Shown piece after piece: positions 1 to 23,970 of a stretch of 64,000 nt of DNA. Each line of letters starts with the position of its first letter. Positions within the stretch are counted from its first letter, which is position 1. The notes beneath the pieces are model-generated. The model was not told where the DNA came from, ran no database searches, and saw only the letters and a list, made by a program, of their open reading frames with translations. The translations under genes and the position numbers were made by a program. This DNA is from Paralichthys olivaceus. Lineage: Eukaryota > Chordata > Actinopteri > Pleuronectiformes > Paralichthyidae. Where the stretch lies: positions 2,987,001-3,051,000 of the forward strand of contig NC_091110.1 of assembly GCF_024713975.1 (NCBI RefSeq). Reading direction: 5' to 3'.

Positions 1-120
1 CATGAATCTCTGACTTCCCCTGAACATTATATGAGCACAGGTTCACAGGCTGTCAATGCTGGCTGCTGGAGGAGGACGTGAACAGGTGAGAGAGGAACCT
101 GTTTCTCCAACAAACTTCAC

Positions 121-318
121 CTTGAGCACCATCTTCTCCGCCACGCCAGGGGGGAAGCCCATCTTGTCGCTGGGGCCGGACAGCAGGCGGTAAAAGTCCG
201 TTTTGCGATACAAGAATCCAAAATAGATCTGAAGAAAGTCCTGAATGTTTCCAACATGCTGCAGGATCCCCAGCAGAGCGTTGTCGTACATCTCCGTCAT
301 CTCCAGCGGCGACGCCAT
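121..318 (-). CDS. nudcd3: NudC domain-containing protein 3, first coding exon (partial gene)
   Basis: Seen: this exon encodes 66 residues from an ATG at 318 to a splice donor (AAG followed by GTGAAG) at 121/120. The segment LLGILQHVGN and the stretch GFLYRKTDFYRLL match the N-terminus of vertebrate NUDCD3 almost word for word. Known: NUDCD3 is a cytosolic co-chaperone of the NudC family that works with Hsp90 and stabilises dynein intermediate chain and Kelch-type proteins; the CS domain lies further downstream and is outside this window. The rest of the gene runs off the left edge. Met7 is a second possible start; I chose the first ATG because the frame is open upstream without another ATG close by. 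The 5' UTR probably reaches toward 450-500. The gene is head to head with mrps24. Confidence 0.93.
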
Positions 319-923
319 CGCGGCTTCGGACGTTTTCGATCGATCGTGGAAGTTTTTCCAATCGACAAAAAGAGTGAAAAGAAACAGCTGCGAGTTCAAA
401 CGAGAAAGAAACAACCCGAGCTGCTCTGATCAGCGTTTCTGAACGACTGTGTTCCTCCTTCCAGAACAGCAACCACACATCCGGTTCTGTGTTTTCAGTA
501 TAAGTGCAAAACCTCAACCACTACGTAACTTTTGACCGAAAAATAAAATAAAACAGTATGAAGGAAACAAAAATGTATAAAAAAGCAGTATTATACACTT
601 CTATAGCTCAGACAATTGTCATAACAAGTTCAATCAAGGCTACTCTTTCACTGTGCTATTTTATTTATCTCTTTGCGGTCGGTACGTTCCACAAATCGTC
701 CGGTGGAAACAAATACCTGGCGCCCTAATAAACAGTTCCAGTTTACAGGCGGAGTTTTCGTGAAAAAGAACCGTTTTGCCCTTTGGATGCAGTTTAAAAA
801 AATCATATCCGAACCAAGTTATGATATTCCTCTGAAAAAACCACGGCTTCATTAGAGAATTAACAAGTTAGCTATCAGGATTTGCTCTCTTTAGCATAGC
901 CGGCTAACAAACATTCAGAAAAC
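319..923. promoter_or_regulatory. Shared intergenic promoter region of nudcd3 and mrps24
   Basis: The two start codons point away from each other and are 605 bp apart. This interval must hold both 5' UTRs and both promoters. I see no clear TATA box at a useful distance. The segment next to nudcd3 is richer in GC and CpG than the mrps24 side. The exact start sites cannot be read from sequence alone. Confidence 0.55.
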
Positions 924-3900
924 ATGGCGGTGTCCTTGAGCGGCGCAGGCAGCGCGAGGCTCCTGGTAAGAAAACAGTGTTTTAATGTGTCTAATACATT
1001 CATCTGGCAGTAAGCAGACATGTTACTAACTGTGCTGAGGTCAGCTGCACATTTCACTTTATTGCTACTACCACCAACAGCTTCGGTTTCATGTGTGGCT
1101 ATATTAACCTGAGATTGAATTCATAATCTGATATTTAACTTACTTATGTGATCTGCTACATGACAGACACGTGCAAGCTTTACAACATTGAAACAGATGC
1201 ATAGACCGTAGTTATCTAACATTTCCACAGCCATTTGACTTTAAATAATTGGTGCCACGTTGAAGTCAGTGTTTCTTTTTTATGAATGTGGATTGTATTT
1301 GATAATAAGGTGAGATTAAATGGGTTTAAAATATCTATCTTCGCACAGATCTTGGATTTTTTTTTTTTCAAATCAGGATTAAGGCAACAAAAATGTGTCA
1401 AGTGACACGTTCCCACAGTTATCAACGTTACGATATATTTTAATTTCGATTATTACATTTTAAAAAAGCTATCGTTCAATAAAATAGTATTTTTGTGTCT
1501 TTCCTTCTTCACTTGGTGTCTTGTCTTTTGATTTCTGTCAGAGGAGCATTTTATTCAACTTTATTATTATTTATTGGACAGAGACAGTGTAAATTAACTG
1601 AACATTACACGCATGATAAAAGTCTGATTAATGCCAGAACAGTTGGATTGGATTGCATTAGATTATATAAGTGCACCCAATAAATTAGCTACCAATTGTG
1701 TATAACGTCTACTTGAGCCTTGACAGTCTCTTGTAATCCAATACAACAGCTATGTATTCAAGTGTTTTTACTAGACTGCACTGTGATGAAATGTGTTATA
1801 ATATCCTGCCTGCTCACCTTAGGAATGAAAAATCATTAAAAATCACAGTGTGATGCAGTTTGTATTATGTTGACCACCGTGTTGTTAAGCATCGTTTCAG
1901 TTTTTTTGCAACTGAAACGTGTAAATTCAGACTTGTAACTTTAATGTCCATTTGTAACTTGAGCGTCTCGCTGTGTTGGGGGTTTCTGCTTTACACTTTT
2001 CTGCTCTGAGCATAAGAACATTTCTCAAGCTCTATTTCCTAAACCCCCCCTCAGCCTATAAACTGTTCTCAGTCCTCACTGTAGTAACTGCAGTGTGTAT
2101 TTTACTCTCACTGCGTTCCTTCTGTTTTTCTACAGGGGGCTTTAACCAGGGCTGGATCATTATTCAGCTCCTCTGGAAGCAGAAGCCTCCATGTTACTTC
2201 AGTGTGCTGCAAGGTAAACAGTGACATCATTTAAGGCTTTCTTCTGATCTAACATCACTGGGGGTGCGTGTGTGTCTGGGGGGGTAAAACTACTCTGATG
2301 GCAGGCCACAAGACTGTAGTCAACTGTTGCCATTAACAAAAATTTCACATTGTTTCTCTTTGACTGATAAAATGCTGTTTCATAGTTGGATCTGTTTGTT
2401 TGGCCTTCATAAAATCTCCAATGCACACAGCCCTGGGGCAGAAAACACATTTCCACATGTTGTATCAGCTGATCGTCATGACTTAGAAATACAGCAGCTG
2501 CTGGAAACCTCTCATTCTTGCATTGCTCAACTTCTTTTAAGCCACATGCAACTTTGACAGTTACTGTGACACATGATCCGGTGACAAACGGCAGTTAGCA
2601 GCAGTGATGATGACACACGAGTCTATTCAGTAAGCTCCACAGACATAGACAGCACACCTGTGTGTGCCTTCAATGTCAACCGACTCGACTTGAAACACAA
2701 CATCACCATGCAAAGCACTGACTTTGGTTATTGTTTTTCACATTAACATGATTTTAAATCCAGCTCTACATCTCTTTCACCTGTAACTGACTCACAACAC
2801 GCAACCTGAACTCAGTTCAAACACAGACAATTCATTAATTTGTCTTAAACACACAGTGACAGAGGAGCTGTCTGATCTTAAAACAGCGGTTTGGTCGTGC
2901 AGGTTCAGTGTGAAACCTTCCACAGACTTCATAAAGTCCAGATCAGATTGTTTGAGCTATAGCAGCTATTTCTGCTCTATGCACTAACAAGTCTGGCTTA
3001 CCTCTTGGTTTACTGAACATTTCCCACCATTATTTTGTGTTACCTGAAATGTGGTCTCTTTCTTTTTGTTTGATCTTTAGAATCGAGCTGCTCGTATCCG
3101 AGTGGGGAAAGGAGACAAACCTTTGACCTATGAGCAAGCACTTCACCCTCAACACATTGGCCATCGCAAGGGATGGCTGTCGCAGCATACCAGTGAGCAT
3201 GACCAAGCTTGTTAAAGAGCAATATAAAGCGTCGTCATCTAACTACCGTTGTGGTAAAGTGTCAAGCTCAGCAAGCTCAAGAGAGTAAAGCTGAACTGCA
3301 CCTCCGTTAAAAGAATTAGAGGTCGTTAAAAAGCATCATGTGTCTGAAACATTTAAAATATCAAGGTTTGTTAAGTATAGAAATAGAATTCCATATTCAA
3401 GAAGCCGGGTATCATACGAATTTGACACAGTTCAGTGAGTCAGAAGTTTGGTCAGAAGATTTATGGGTTTGTTTTCGCTTAGAAAAATATTGATGGAAAT
3501 CATCATGCAGAACCTGTAATGAAATCATCATGATGTCATGACATCATACCTACAATATAATCATCAATTATTTTAGAACTATATAAGCTTCACATCTTAT
3601 CTATGTAAGATGAGGTTAGAGATACCTGAAAATATGTATTTGTGCACTAGACTTTTGACTTTTATATCAGCACAGTCAACACAAAAGGACACATGCATGT
3701 GATGTCACTTATAGTCATCATGAAATCTTATGAGGGGAAATAATTCTAAACAATTTAAGCATTAGATGTTTCTTTATTATGTGCAGAGATGTATTGATCT
3801 TTGAAGATGATATATCACAGTAACTGTTACCGCATGTATTGTATAGTAATGTAATGTACCTTATTGTACTTTAGGCCTCAGGAAAACTCTCCTTCCCTTT

Positions 3901-4192
3901 TCTGCCAGGTAACCTCAAAGGAGAGGAGGGAGCAGCTGAACGTTCTGTAGAGGATGTTTTCATAAGGAAATTCATGTTCGGGACTTTCCACAACTGCCTG
4001 GCAAATGAGGTTGTGATCAAAAGACGCGGCAACTTGCTCATCGTGTGCGCTTTAATGTTACAGAAGCTCCCACCGCATAAGTTTTACTTCCTGATTGGCT
4101 ACACGGAGTCACTGCTGTCGCACTTTTACAAATGTCCCGTCAAACTAGAGATTCAGACCCTGCAGGAGAAAGCTGTGTACAAGTACCTCTGA
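924..4192 (+). CDS. mrps24: Mitochondrial ribosomal protein S24 (uS3m), complete, 4 exons
   Basis: Exons: 924-965, 2136-2213, 3081-3192, 3909-4192; joined length 516 nt, 171 aa plus stop (human about 167). All junctions are GT-AG and phases agree. Exons 1-2 give a Ser/Arg-rich, acid-poor N-terminus ending LHVTSVCCK, as expected for a mitochondrial targeting peptide. Exon 3 carries [18 protein letters not shown] and HRKGWLS, and exon 4 carries FYKCPVKL and the C-terminus YKYL, all hallmark MRPS24 segments. Known: a component of the small subunit of the mitochondrial ribosome, needed for translation of mtDNA-encoded proteins. The start is the first ATG (context AACATGG). Convergent with gns downstream. 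A candidate ATTAAA polyadenylation signal lies 85 bp after the stop. Confidence 0.95.
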
Positions 4193-4276
4193 TGGATGAT
4201 TTGGATCCCTTCTCCATTCCTGTTCAATGAGTGATGCCACCTGTTTCCAGTTTCCCTAACAGGTTTTTTTTTTTCA

Positions 4277-4282
4277 ATTAAA
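4277..4282 (+). terminator. Candidate polyadenylation signal of mrps24 (ATTAAA)
   Basis: ATTAAA follows a T-rich run, 85 bp downstream of the mrps24 stop codon. No canonical AATAAA is nearer. It would give a short 3' UTR, usual for a ribosomal protein gene. Position only; not proven. Confidence 0.4.
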
Positions 4283-6701
4283 CTTTCAAAATCAAAGAAA
4301 AGTGTTTGAGTGTCATTAAACATTATGCCTGAAATGATCATCCGATTTCAACAATTTATTTCCATATGCCATATCACTGGTTTGCTGTGGTTCTACCCAA
4401 AGTGTTGCATCAGGGTCACCGTACATGGTCAGTGAAGGGCAGCACAGATACAAAAAATGGATCAAATGTATTATAAATATAGAATTTTCTTAAAATCATG
4501 AGAATCAATGGTACAAAGTTTGTTGCTGCATGGAGAAACTTTAGGATTGCTGATTGTTTTTAACAATTCTCTTTAAGTGGAATCTTCTGACCAAAATGTT
4601 TCACATCTTAAACGTGCTATTCTCAGTCAACTCTCCACACACATTCACTTTTTTAAATCCTTGTACATTCATTCATGTTATATTTATTTAGTTCTATAAA
4701 TATCTTATTAACCAAAATCCCCACTGCATGCCAATAGCTGTAGTGGCTGCATAAACAGTTAATCACAATTTAGATTTGAGAATTGAATTGCTGAAAAATA
4801 CATGGTAAACAAAAACTTCACCTACATATGACAGCATTATTACATTTATATAAATGAAAACATGCACAGCACTAAAAACTGTTCTGTGTATTTGCCCTGT
4901 GATTCATAGGAAATATACAATTGACAGTGCATTTAAGGTTTTTTAAATTTTTTTTTAATAAGTTTCTTCACAGTGCAAATACATTCACATTTAAGGCACA
5001 TGTTCCTGGTCAGTGCAAATAAAAAGGCACAAGTCCATGTGAAATTTCCCTTAATGAACTCCTCACGAAAAGACGCTAAACAAATGTTATCACTAATATT
5101 CAAAATATGTCACAAATATCAGGGTTAAAAATCAAAAACGCTGGGTCCATTAAATCTGAGGCACAAAATTGGAGCGATAACTAGACACAAAATGGTGTCT
5201 ATTCATGGATAAAATAATGAGCACGATTTCAAAGAGTTGTGAAAAGCAAAGAAACAGTTGTGTTCGAAATGAGTGAGTATTATTGGTGCTGCTAGGTGGA
5301 CTTTGTTAACTTTGGACTGTACCACGGTTGCAGGCTCTGTTTCCACCACCTTTTCTGATAAGCTGAGCTATCCAGCTGATATAGGAAGCTTCAAATGAAA
5401 CAGGAGGACACGAGTGGCATTCATTTTTAAAAAGATTAAAAATAAACACACATGCAAACGTTTTCGACGATTCCTTTACAGAGATGATTGGATTGGAGAG
5501 AGCTACAGTGTACCAGCAAACCTTTGGTTGTTCAAATCAATACATCTCCAAAACATACACTGGCAACATGTTGGTTGATCTGTGATTGGTAAAATGTTAC
5601 CATGGCACTGTGAACTCCAAACACTTTAAAGAACAGTGCATTTATAGTGCAGTAAACGGAAACACGTGGACTGACTGGTAATCATAGAGTCATTTCAATA
5701 GAATAAATAGGACAGGGAGTTAACGCTATCTGAAAGAAAATAGCATGAGAGCACTGATTCAATCACAGCTCAGCAGACATTCTGACTCGTCATTGGAGAG
5801 AAGCAGTCGCAATAACAACATTAAAGGGAAAAAGATTATTAGGGCAATACGCTCGCTCACTTTCTGCTTGAGGGTTTGAAAAGAAAGAAAAGCAAAGTGT
5901 CAAAACAAATCAAAGGTTATTTGCTGGTGATGTCTCATCACAGCCCTCACAAAACAGCTATGAGTCATTTTCACACAAATGAAACAAACAATGTTGCGTG
6001 TTAATCAGTGAGCTGTAGAAGAGGAGCCTTTGGACAGAGCTGTTTCCCTCTATTGCCAGTCTTTATGCCAAGATAAGCTAACCAGTTGTGCTTATCCATC
6101 TTCTCATCTAACTCTCAGCAAAAACACAAATAAGTGCATAACTCCTTCTTGAAGTGTTCCCTGAAGCCATGGCTGCGGAACAGTGAGCCAGCAGGAACAA
6201 TGCCTGTGCAGCTTTCATACTTGTGGTGAAAATGGCCATTGACTGGACGTAACCAGCTCCACCTTCCAGTAGTTCCCTCTTCCACCAACATGGAAAAACT
6301 TTTGTTCCCATTCGTACATCTGATTTTGAACTGGAGCATTTCGGCAAAAAAACTATTGTAGGTTTTCAATAGTGAACAGTGATGACATCAGTAGGCATGT
6401 CATACATCGGCTGGAAATGGAGGATGAAGGAGGCAAATAAAAGAGGTTGCAGTGGTCTGCCAACAAACACAGTATATCTAATGAAAGTACAAGCACTTGC
6501 AAATTGTGCAACGGCCTCTGCTAACGACAGAACCTTCATTACAATGGTTCCACTCAAAACTAGTTGATATGCAGGCTAGTTCACTGGGTAGCATCCAGTT
6601 CCAAGAACCCTGAATGTAAACCGGTTTAAGAACCAGAGCTGATTTGGTGAGAAAGAGGTGTACAGCTTCTTGGAGTATGTAAACGCTAAGTGGGCTCTCC
6701 G
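4283..6701. other. Convergent intergenic stretch between mrps24 and gns
   Basis: No coding exon found on either strand. The region is AT-rich, with many short poly(A)/poly(T) runs. Part of it is probably the 3' UTR of gns, which reads leftwards; a possible minus-strand AATAAA lies at 4683-4688, but its use is unproven. The only recognisable repeat is at 6018-6135. Confidence 0.5.
6018..6135 (+). repeat. Dispersed fish repeat fragment (copy 1)
   Basis: The segment containing TGTTTCCCTCTATTGCC, then CTTTATGCCAAGATAAGCTAA and CTTCTCATCTAACTCTCAGC, matches a repeat widely found in fish introns and UTRs. A diverged second copy is at 52549-52660 in the same orientation. I do not recall its formal family name. 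Confidence 0.55.
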
Positions 6702-13580
<6,879 letters not shown>

Positions 13581-13637
13581 GGACACGCAACTACCGGTGT
13601 GTGCGGCGTGGCTTTTGCTTCCTGCTGCAGGGGGAGG

Positions 13638-13724
<87 letters not shown>

Positions 13725-14932
13725 AAGCTGGACAAACACACGCTGGTTGAGCTTCACAGTTTGAGGAAGTGTATTTGATCATATGATCAGTGGGAGGAGA
13801 GAGGACAGAGAACACAGTGTACAACCCGGACAGTGTCCAACTTTACTGACAAATACTTCACATGTGAGATCCAACCTCATCGTCTCAATACAACTCTTCA
13901 TTGACTGAATTAAAATGGTGAGATAGTAAGAGAAAATAAACAATAGCCTGGTGGATTATTAAAAAATTAAAAATACCTGGTCAAAGTTATGGGGTTGCTA
14001 TTTCAATGTCATGTGCTACTAAGACACAATTACAAGGGAAGAAGTCAAAATAAAACAGTTAACTTGTTGAGACAAAACTATGAAACAGTCACTCACAGTA
14101 TTTGACTCAGTCCTGTTTTTGCATTTAAGTAATCAGAGTCTGGTTTCCAACACCTCGGGACCAATGTCTGTCTGTTTTAGAAGATGCTGGTAAAACAAAG
14201 CTGAAAAATCACTTGAGTGGTGGACTTCCTGTTGGACTTCCCAAGTCTCGTCCAGCTCGACATGCAGGGGGCTTTCATTTCTAAAACTGTTATCTCTTTC
14301 TAAAAGTTGAGAACAAGGAAAGACATGGTGCAAAGTAATACAGAGTGCAAGGCTCTAAATTATATTGAAAATAAATAAATATATATTATTATAATAATAA
14401 CTTGTTATCATAAATTATATTTTTATTTGTTACTGGCAGAAATTGGCTTCCATACCGGCCACTTTGGGCTCACACTGCACAGTTTCCAGCCGGAGTTATT
14501 TTGGCGATGGACTGTCGGTGTCGGCCAAGAAGCGAAGGCCCTCCCCTAACCTGATTCTAATTGGCCTAGCCCGATATCGCTTCCCTAACTTTGGCCAATC
14601 ACAACAACGCAAGCTGCGGTGGGTGACAGCTGCAGCCGGTTTCGCTCCTGCACTGAAGTTCACTGCTTCCTCTCACGACCTGTTTCAGAGAACTGAAGCG
14701 AGTCACCACATCTGCTATGTCTGTCTGTACGTTTTGTTCTTAATATATTTAATGATGTCACAGAAAACAAACCAGGGAAACAGATGTTGAAGGTGTTGAA
14801 AGAGGCTTTTTTATCCAGAATCGATTCATATACCTACTCTCTGACACAAGATGTGGACTTGACAGGTTTGTTGGCTTCGATGTCAGCGTGTGATCTGATG
14901 GTGCGACGCTGTGTTCGCCCGCAGAGCGAACC
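13581..14932. promoter_or_regulatory. Divergent intergenic region between gns and polm
   Basis: This 1.35-kb interval holds both promoters. Next to gns is a GC-rich start region and then the long (TG)n tract at 13641-13723. Near polm, a GC-rich segment at about 14440-14670 holds an inverted CCAAT box (ATTGG, 14560-14564) and a direct CCAAT box (14595-14599), both typical of TATA-less vertebrate promoters. The middle part is AT-rich with nothing recognisable. Confidence 0.5.
13641..13723 (+). repeat. (TG)n microsatellite, about 41 units, in the gns 5' flank
   Basis: Uninterrupted TG dinucleotides over about 83 bp. The tract ends 61 bp from the gns start codon, so it sits in the 5' UTR or core promoter. 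On the gns strand it reads as (CA)n. Confidence 0.97.
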
Positions 14933-20635
<5,703 letters not shown>

Positions 20636-20839
20636 GGAGACCTGATGAGAATCTGCAGCAGGAAAGCCAAGCAGGTACCAGGATTATCACCTGGAGAAGG
20701 AAAGGTTAACGTAGCCTTCAGATGAGATGGGACAGCGGGGGCGCGAGTCTATCAGATGCCAGAACACTGTATGTTTGTTGAAGTATGAGGCCGAATTTCA
20801 CAGCAGTTATTTTGTCTCGTTGCCATGTTCGCTCCTCTC

Positions 20840-21220
20840 AGAGACCTCGTTCAGACCTGGTGTTGACATCCATCCTGAGTGATCTGATCACAAGTGGTCA
20901 GAGCTAAGTACAGGTCTGAACGCACCTAAATGCATCTGATCACAAGAATCCCATTTGGAGTTGGTCTGGGATGCATGTGATCACATTCTTTTCGCTGCGT
21001 GAAGGCAAATGTGCCCCGGGCCAAATGGGAAGGACCGGCACCTCCTCAGCTGACGTCCTCTGACCTGCTTTTTACTGCTTTTTACACAGAGTCGGACACA
21101 TCTGGAAAATCAGATTATAACAACATTATTTGGTCTTCGCGAACAGAAATGACGTTTGTGTTTATTTACATATAGAGCTTGGAAGTGAGCTCTGATCTCA
21201 AGTGTTCACAGGAGACTCAT
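20840..21220 (+). mobile_element. Non-autonomous DNA-transposon-like element, copy A
   Basis: The left part reads CGTTCAGACCTGGTGTTGAC, then GAGTGATCTGATCACAAGTGG and CTAAGTACAGGTCTGAACGC, paralleled at 22930. The right part shares ACATATAGAGCTTGGAAGTGAG with the second copy. No transposase frame is seen. The boundaries are approximate. Confidence 0.5.
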
Positions 21221-21467
21221 CCAGTAAAATTGTACAAAATACTGCCTCCCACAAATGGTCATACAATAGAATCAACAACTCTAAACGCAAACCAACCCGA
21301 AGCAGGGTTTATTGCAGCTGATAGTTTTAGCTAAATGTGCCTAATGACCATCAAATATCGTCTTCTACCTCTGTCATATTAATGTGTCTCATAGAATGTG
21401 AATAATTTTCTACACACTGACCTCTACAACCTGTTGTTGCTCTGATTATATTTTACAGTAAATGATA

Positions 21468-21473
21468 AATAAA
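21468..21473 (+). terminator. Candidate polyadenylation signal of polm (AATAAA)
   Basis: AATAAA about 830 bp after the polm stop codon. It lies beyond a repeat element, so a nearer, weaker signal may be used instead. Confidence 0.3.
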
Positions 21474-22929
21474 TTCAGCCTTAAAGGCCCCATGACATAA
21501 AAAATACATGTTCCCAAACTTCATCCTGCATCTCTGTCAATTGTTCATTTATCTCTTGGTTATAAAACCAGCATCATAACATCTTTACCTCTTAATCTCA
21601 CATGCTCTCAGGAGCGTTTACTCATCTTGCACCCAATGACAAAGCTTTCTGCGATTTTCAACTCCCTTTCAGTGACTCTAAATTCTACCGGTGAGCAACC
21701 AGCTCACAGAGACCTATGCTGTCCAACTCACCAGTTAGGTGGTAGCGAGAAGTCCTTGAAAACAGAGAACAGGTTTCTCATCCTGACATTCTGTGTGGAG
21801 CTGCTACTTATTGTGACACGACACACATTCAGCTCTATTGGCGGCTGTAAACACCAATCAGTATCCCTCCATGTTTTTACTGGACATACATTAATACGAA
21901 GAGGCAACCGGCTGACTTCACTGGGTTATTTAAAGGATTTGTCTGGTGACATTCTTAATCTTTGTATTGTCAGGAATTCCTGTGAAAAGACCACAAATGC
22001 GAACCTCATGGTGGCGCTAGAAGAAAAGTAAGAGGATCACAAAAGTGTTAAAGAATCATTTTCTGTGGGAACCATCAGTGTTTCTTATTTTTTTAATTTG
22101 CTGAAGCCCCAATTAGTTCCAATTCCTTAAACCACAGAAACAACGTGATCTTTCATTAACAGATATAGAGTGATGGGATTGAATCTGCCGTTGTGCATCA
22201 TGTTAAAAAGAGGAACATGGCAAGAGCACAGTGATGTAATCAAAGAAGAAGGCACTGTACAAAAGGTTTACTTGACAGAAACACACTGTGAATGTTTCAT
22301 GTTTCTTTACAACCTCTATTGCCTCACACACGCATGTTCAACTATATGTTGCCTTGTGCCTATGTAAAAACAACGAGAGTGCAAATGCACGTGCACACCT
22401 GTGACCTGCATTCTATAACGTCCTTGTCGACTTATCTGTGCAGAAAATAAAACCACACAGCGTTGCAGAGCAGAGGCGCCGAGTGAGACCTCAGTGAGCA
22501 AAGCATTTACTGAATGTACAGGATGACGTACTGTTAGTTTACTTGAGTTATGCGTATTTCACAAGTTCACGCAGGAAAATACTGCACTTTTTACCTCACG
22601 CCATCTGTATGACAGCTACAGTGATGTTTCAGATTAGAATTTAACATGATTATTGATGAGCTTATAAAATATAACACATTGTTAAAAATCTAACCAGACT
22701 GGGTCTAGTTGGGGCCTCTTGTCATGATTCAGAGTTGTTAGCAGTTATACTGTGTCGTTTTCTTTTTACATTCTCACATTGTAGCTTTTAATCAAACTTT
22801 TTTAGACTCAAATAGGTGAAATGATCTAATATTCACTAACAAAAGTTCAAAATCTGTCAGCACATTTCTGTAATCGAACTTAGATTTTTCTCCTTTCTTC
22901 TCTCCGCTTTATCTTCTCATGACCCCAGT

Positions 22930-23565
22930 GGCCCCGCTCAGACCTGGTATCAACGTCTGTCCTGAGTGATCCCATCACAAGTGGACAGCTCTAAGTACAG
23001 GTGTGATTCGATCACCCACACCACAGAGGTCTTCTGGCACCAACATGTCCATATTCTTTTAGCAGTGATAATGTGTCCTGAGTAATATTGAAGGACTGCC
23101 TGCTCAGCTGTCTCCTGATGGTCTGCATTTATATATTGCAATGTTCTAGTCCTGATGACCCCTCCGCACTCTGCACAGTACAGTTTTGCCATTCACACAT
23201 TCATACAGTGCACGTGCAGCACTTTCTCTCTCATATCACTCAGACACTGCTGGCACAGCTACAGGAGCAATTCGTGATTCGGTATCTTGCCCAGGGTCCC
23301 TTTGGCATGCGGAATGTGAGAGACGGGGATCGAACCGCTGAACTTCTGGACAGTGGGATGAGTTGATGATGAATTGTTTGATTGTAGTGCTGCATATTGA
23401 TCCACTCAGCTCCTCTTGGCTCCACACTCTCTGTCTCTCTGATCAGAACTGCATGTGATGATTTGCATATAGAGCTGACAAGTGAGTTCGGAACATAGTG
23501 GTCAATGGAGACACACGTGGCGACACATTCTGATGCCAGATGTGAATTGTATAGAGGTGTCCTCT
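22930..23565 (+). mobile_element. Non-autonomous DNA-transposon-like element, copy B, with an inserted repeat
   Basis: The left end CTCAGACCTGGTATCAACG and the right end near CTGATGCCAGATGTGAATTG form an imperfect inverted pair. The internal segments GAGTGATCCCATCACAAGTGG and CATATAGAGCTGACAAGTGAG parallel copy A. At 23270-23345 a second repeat carries GGGATCGAACC, the reverse complement of a Pol III B box, so a tRNA-SINE piece seems nested inside. No transposase frame. Confidence 0.55.
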
Positions 23566-23884
23566 TGTTATTTCATCACTGATTCACTGGACAGGGTTGT
23601 TAATACCAGTATGAGGGCTGAGGACTGACCTGGTGAGACACTGGACTAAACCAGCTAACTGTGTATGAGGTGGTTATAACTTTAAAATGTTTACTCAAGT
23701 AAGAGTACTGGTAGAATAATAATAACTAATATTCATTATAAGCATTGCAATTAAACAAAAAATGAAGTCTCAGCAGTAAATGTATTTCGTCATTTAAATA
23801 AGAAAGAGACGATGCTTCAGCTACATTTCATTATTGTAGCAGCTCCATGTGGAGTTACTTTAACTGCTTTATATATAGTTTTGT

Positions 23885-23970
23885 CCAGTGGTTCCCAACC
23901 TGGGGGTCGGGACCCTCCATAGGGTCACCAGATAAATCGGAGGGGTCATGACTTGATTAATGGGAGAAGA
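23885..23970 (+). mobile_element. hAT-like transposon end
   Basis: CAGTGGTTCCCAACCTGGGG followed by GTCGGGACCC and AGGGGTCATGA is the usual end of non-autonomous hAT elements in vertebrates. I could not find the matching opposite end, so its right boundary is unknown. Confidence 0.55.

Noticed and set aside
14443..14790. 115-residue frame upstream of polm
   Set aside because: Overlaps the CCAAT-box promoter segment and does not read like a protein family; probably 5' UTR/promoter.
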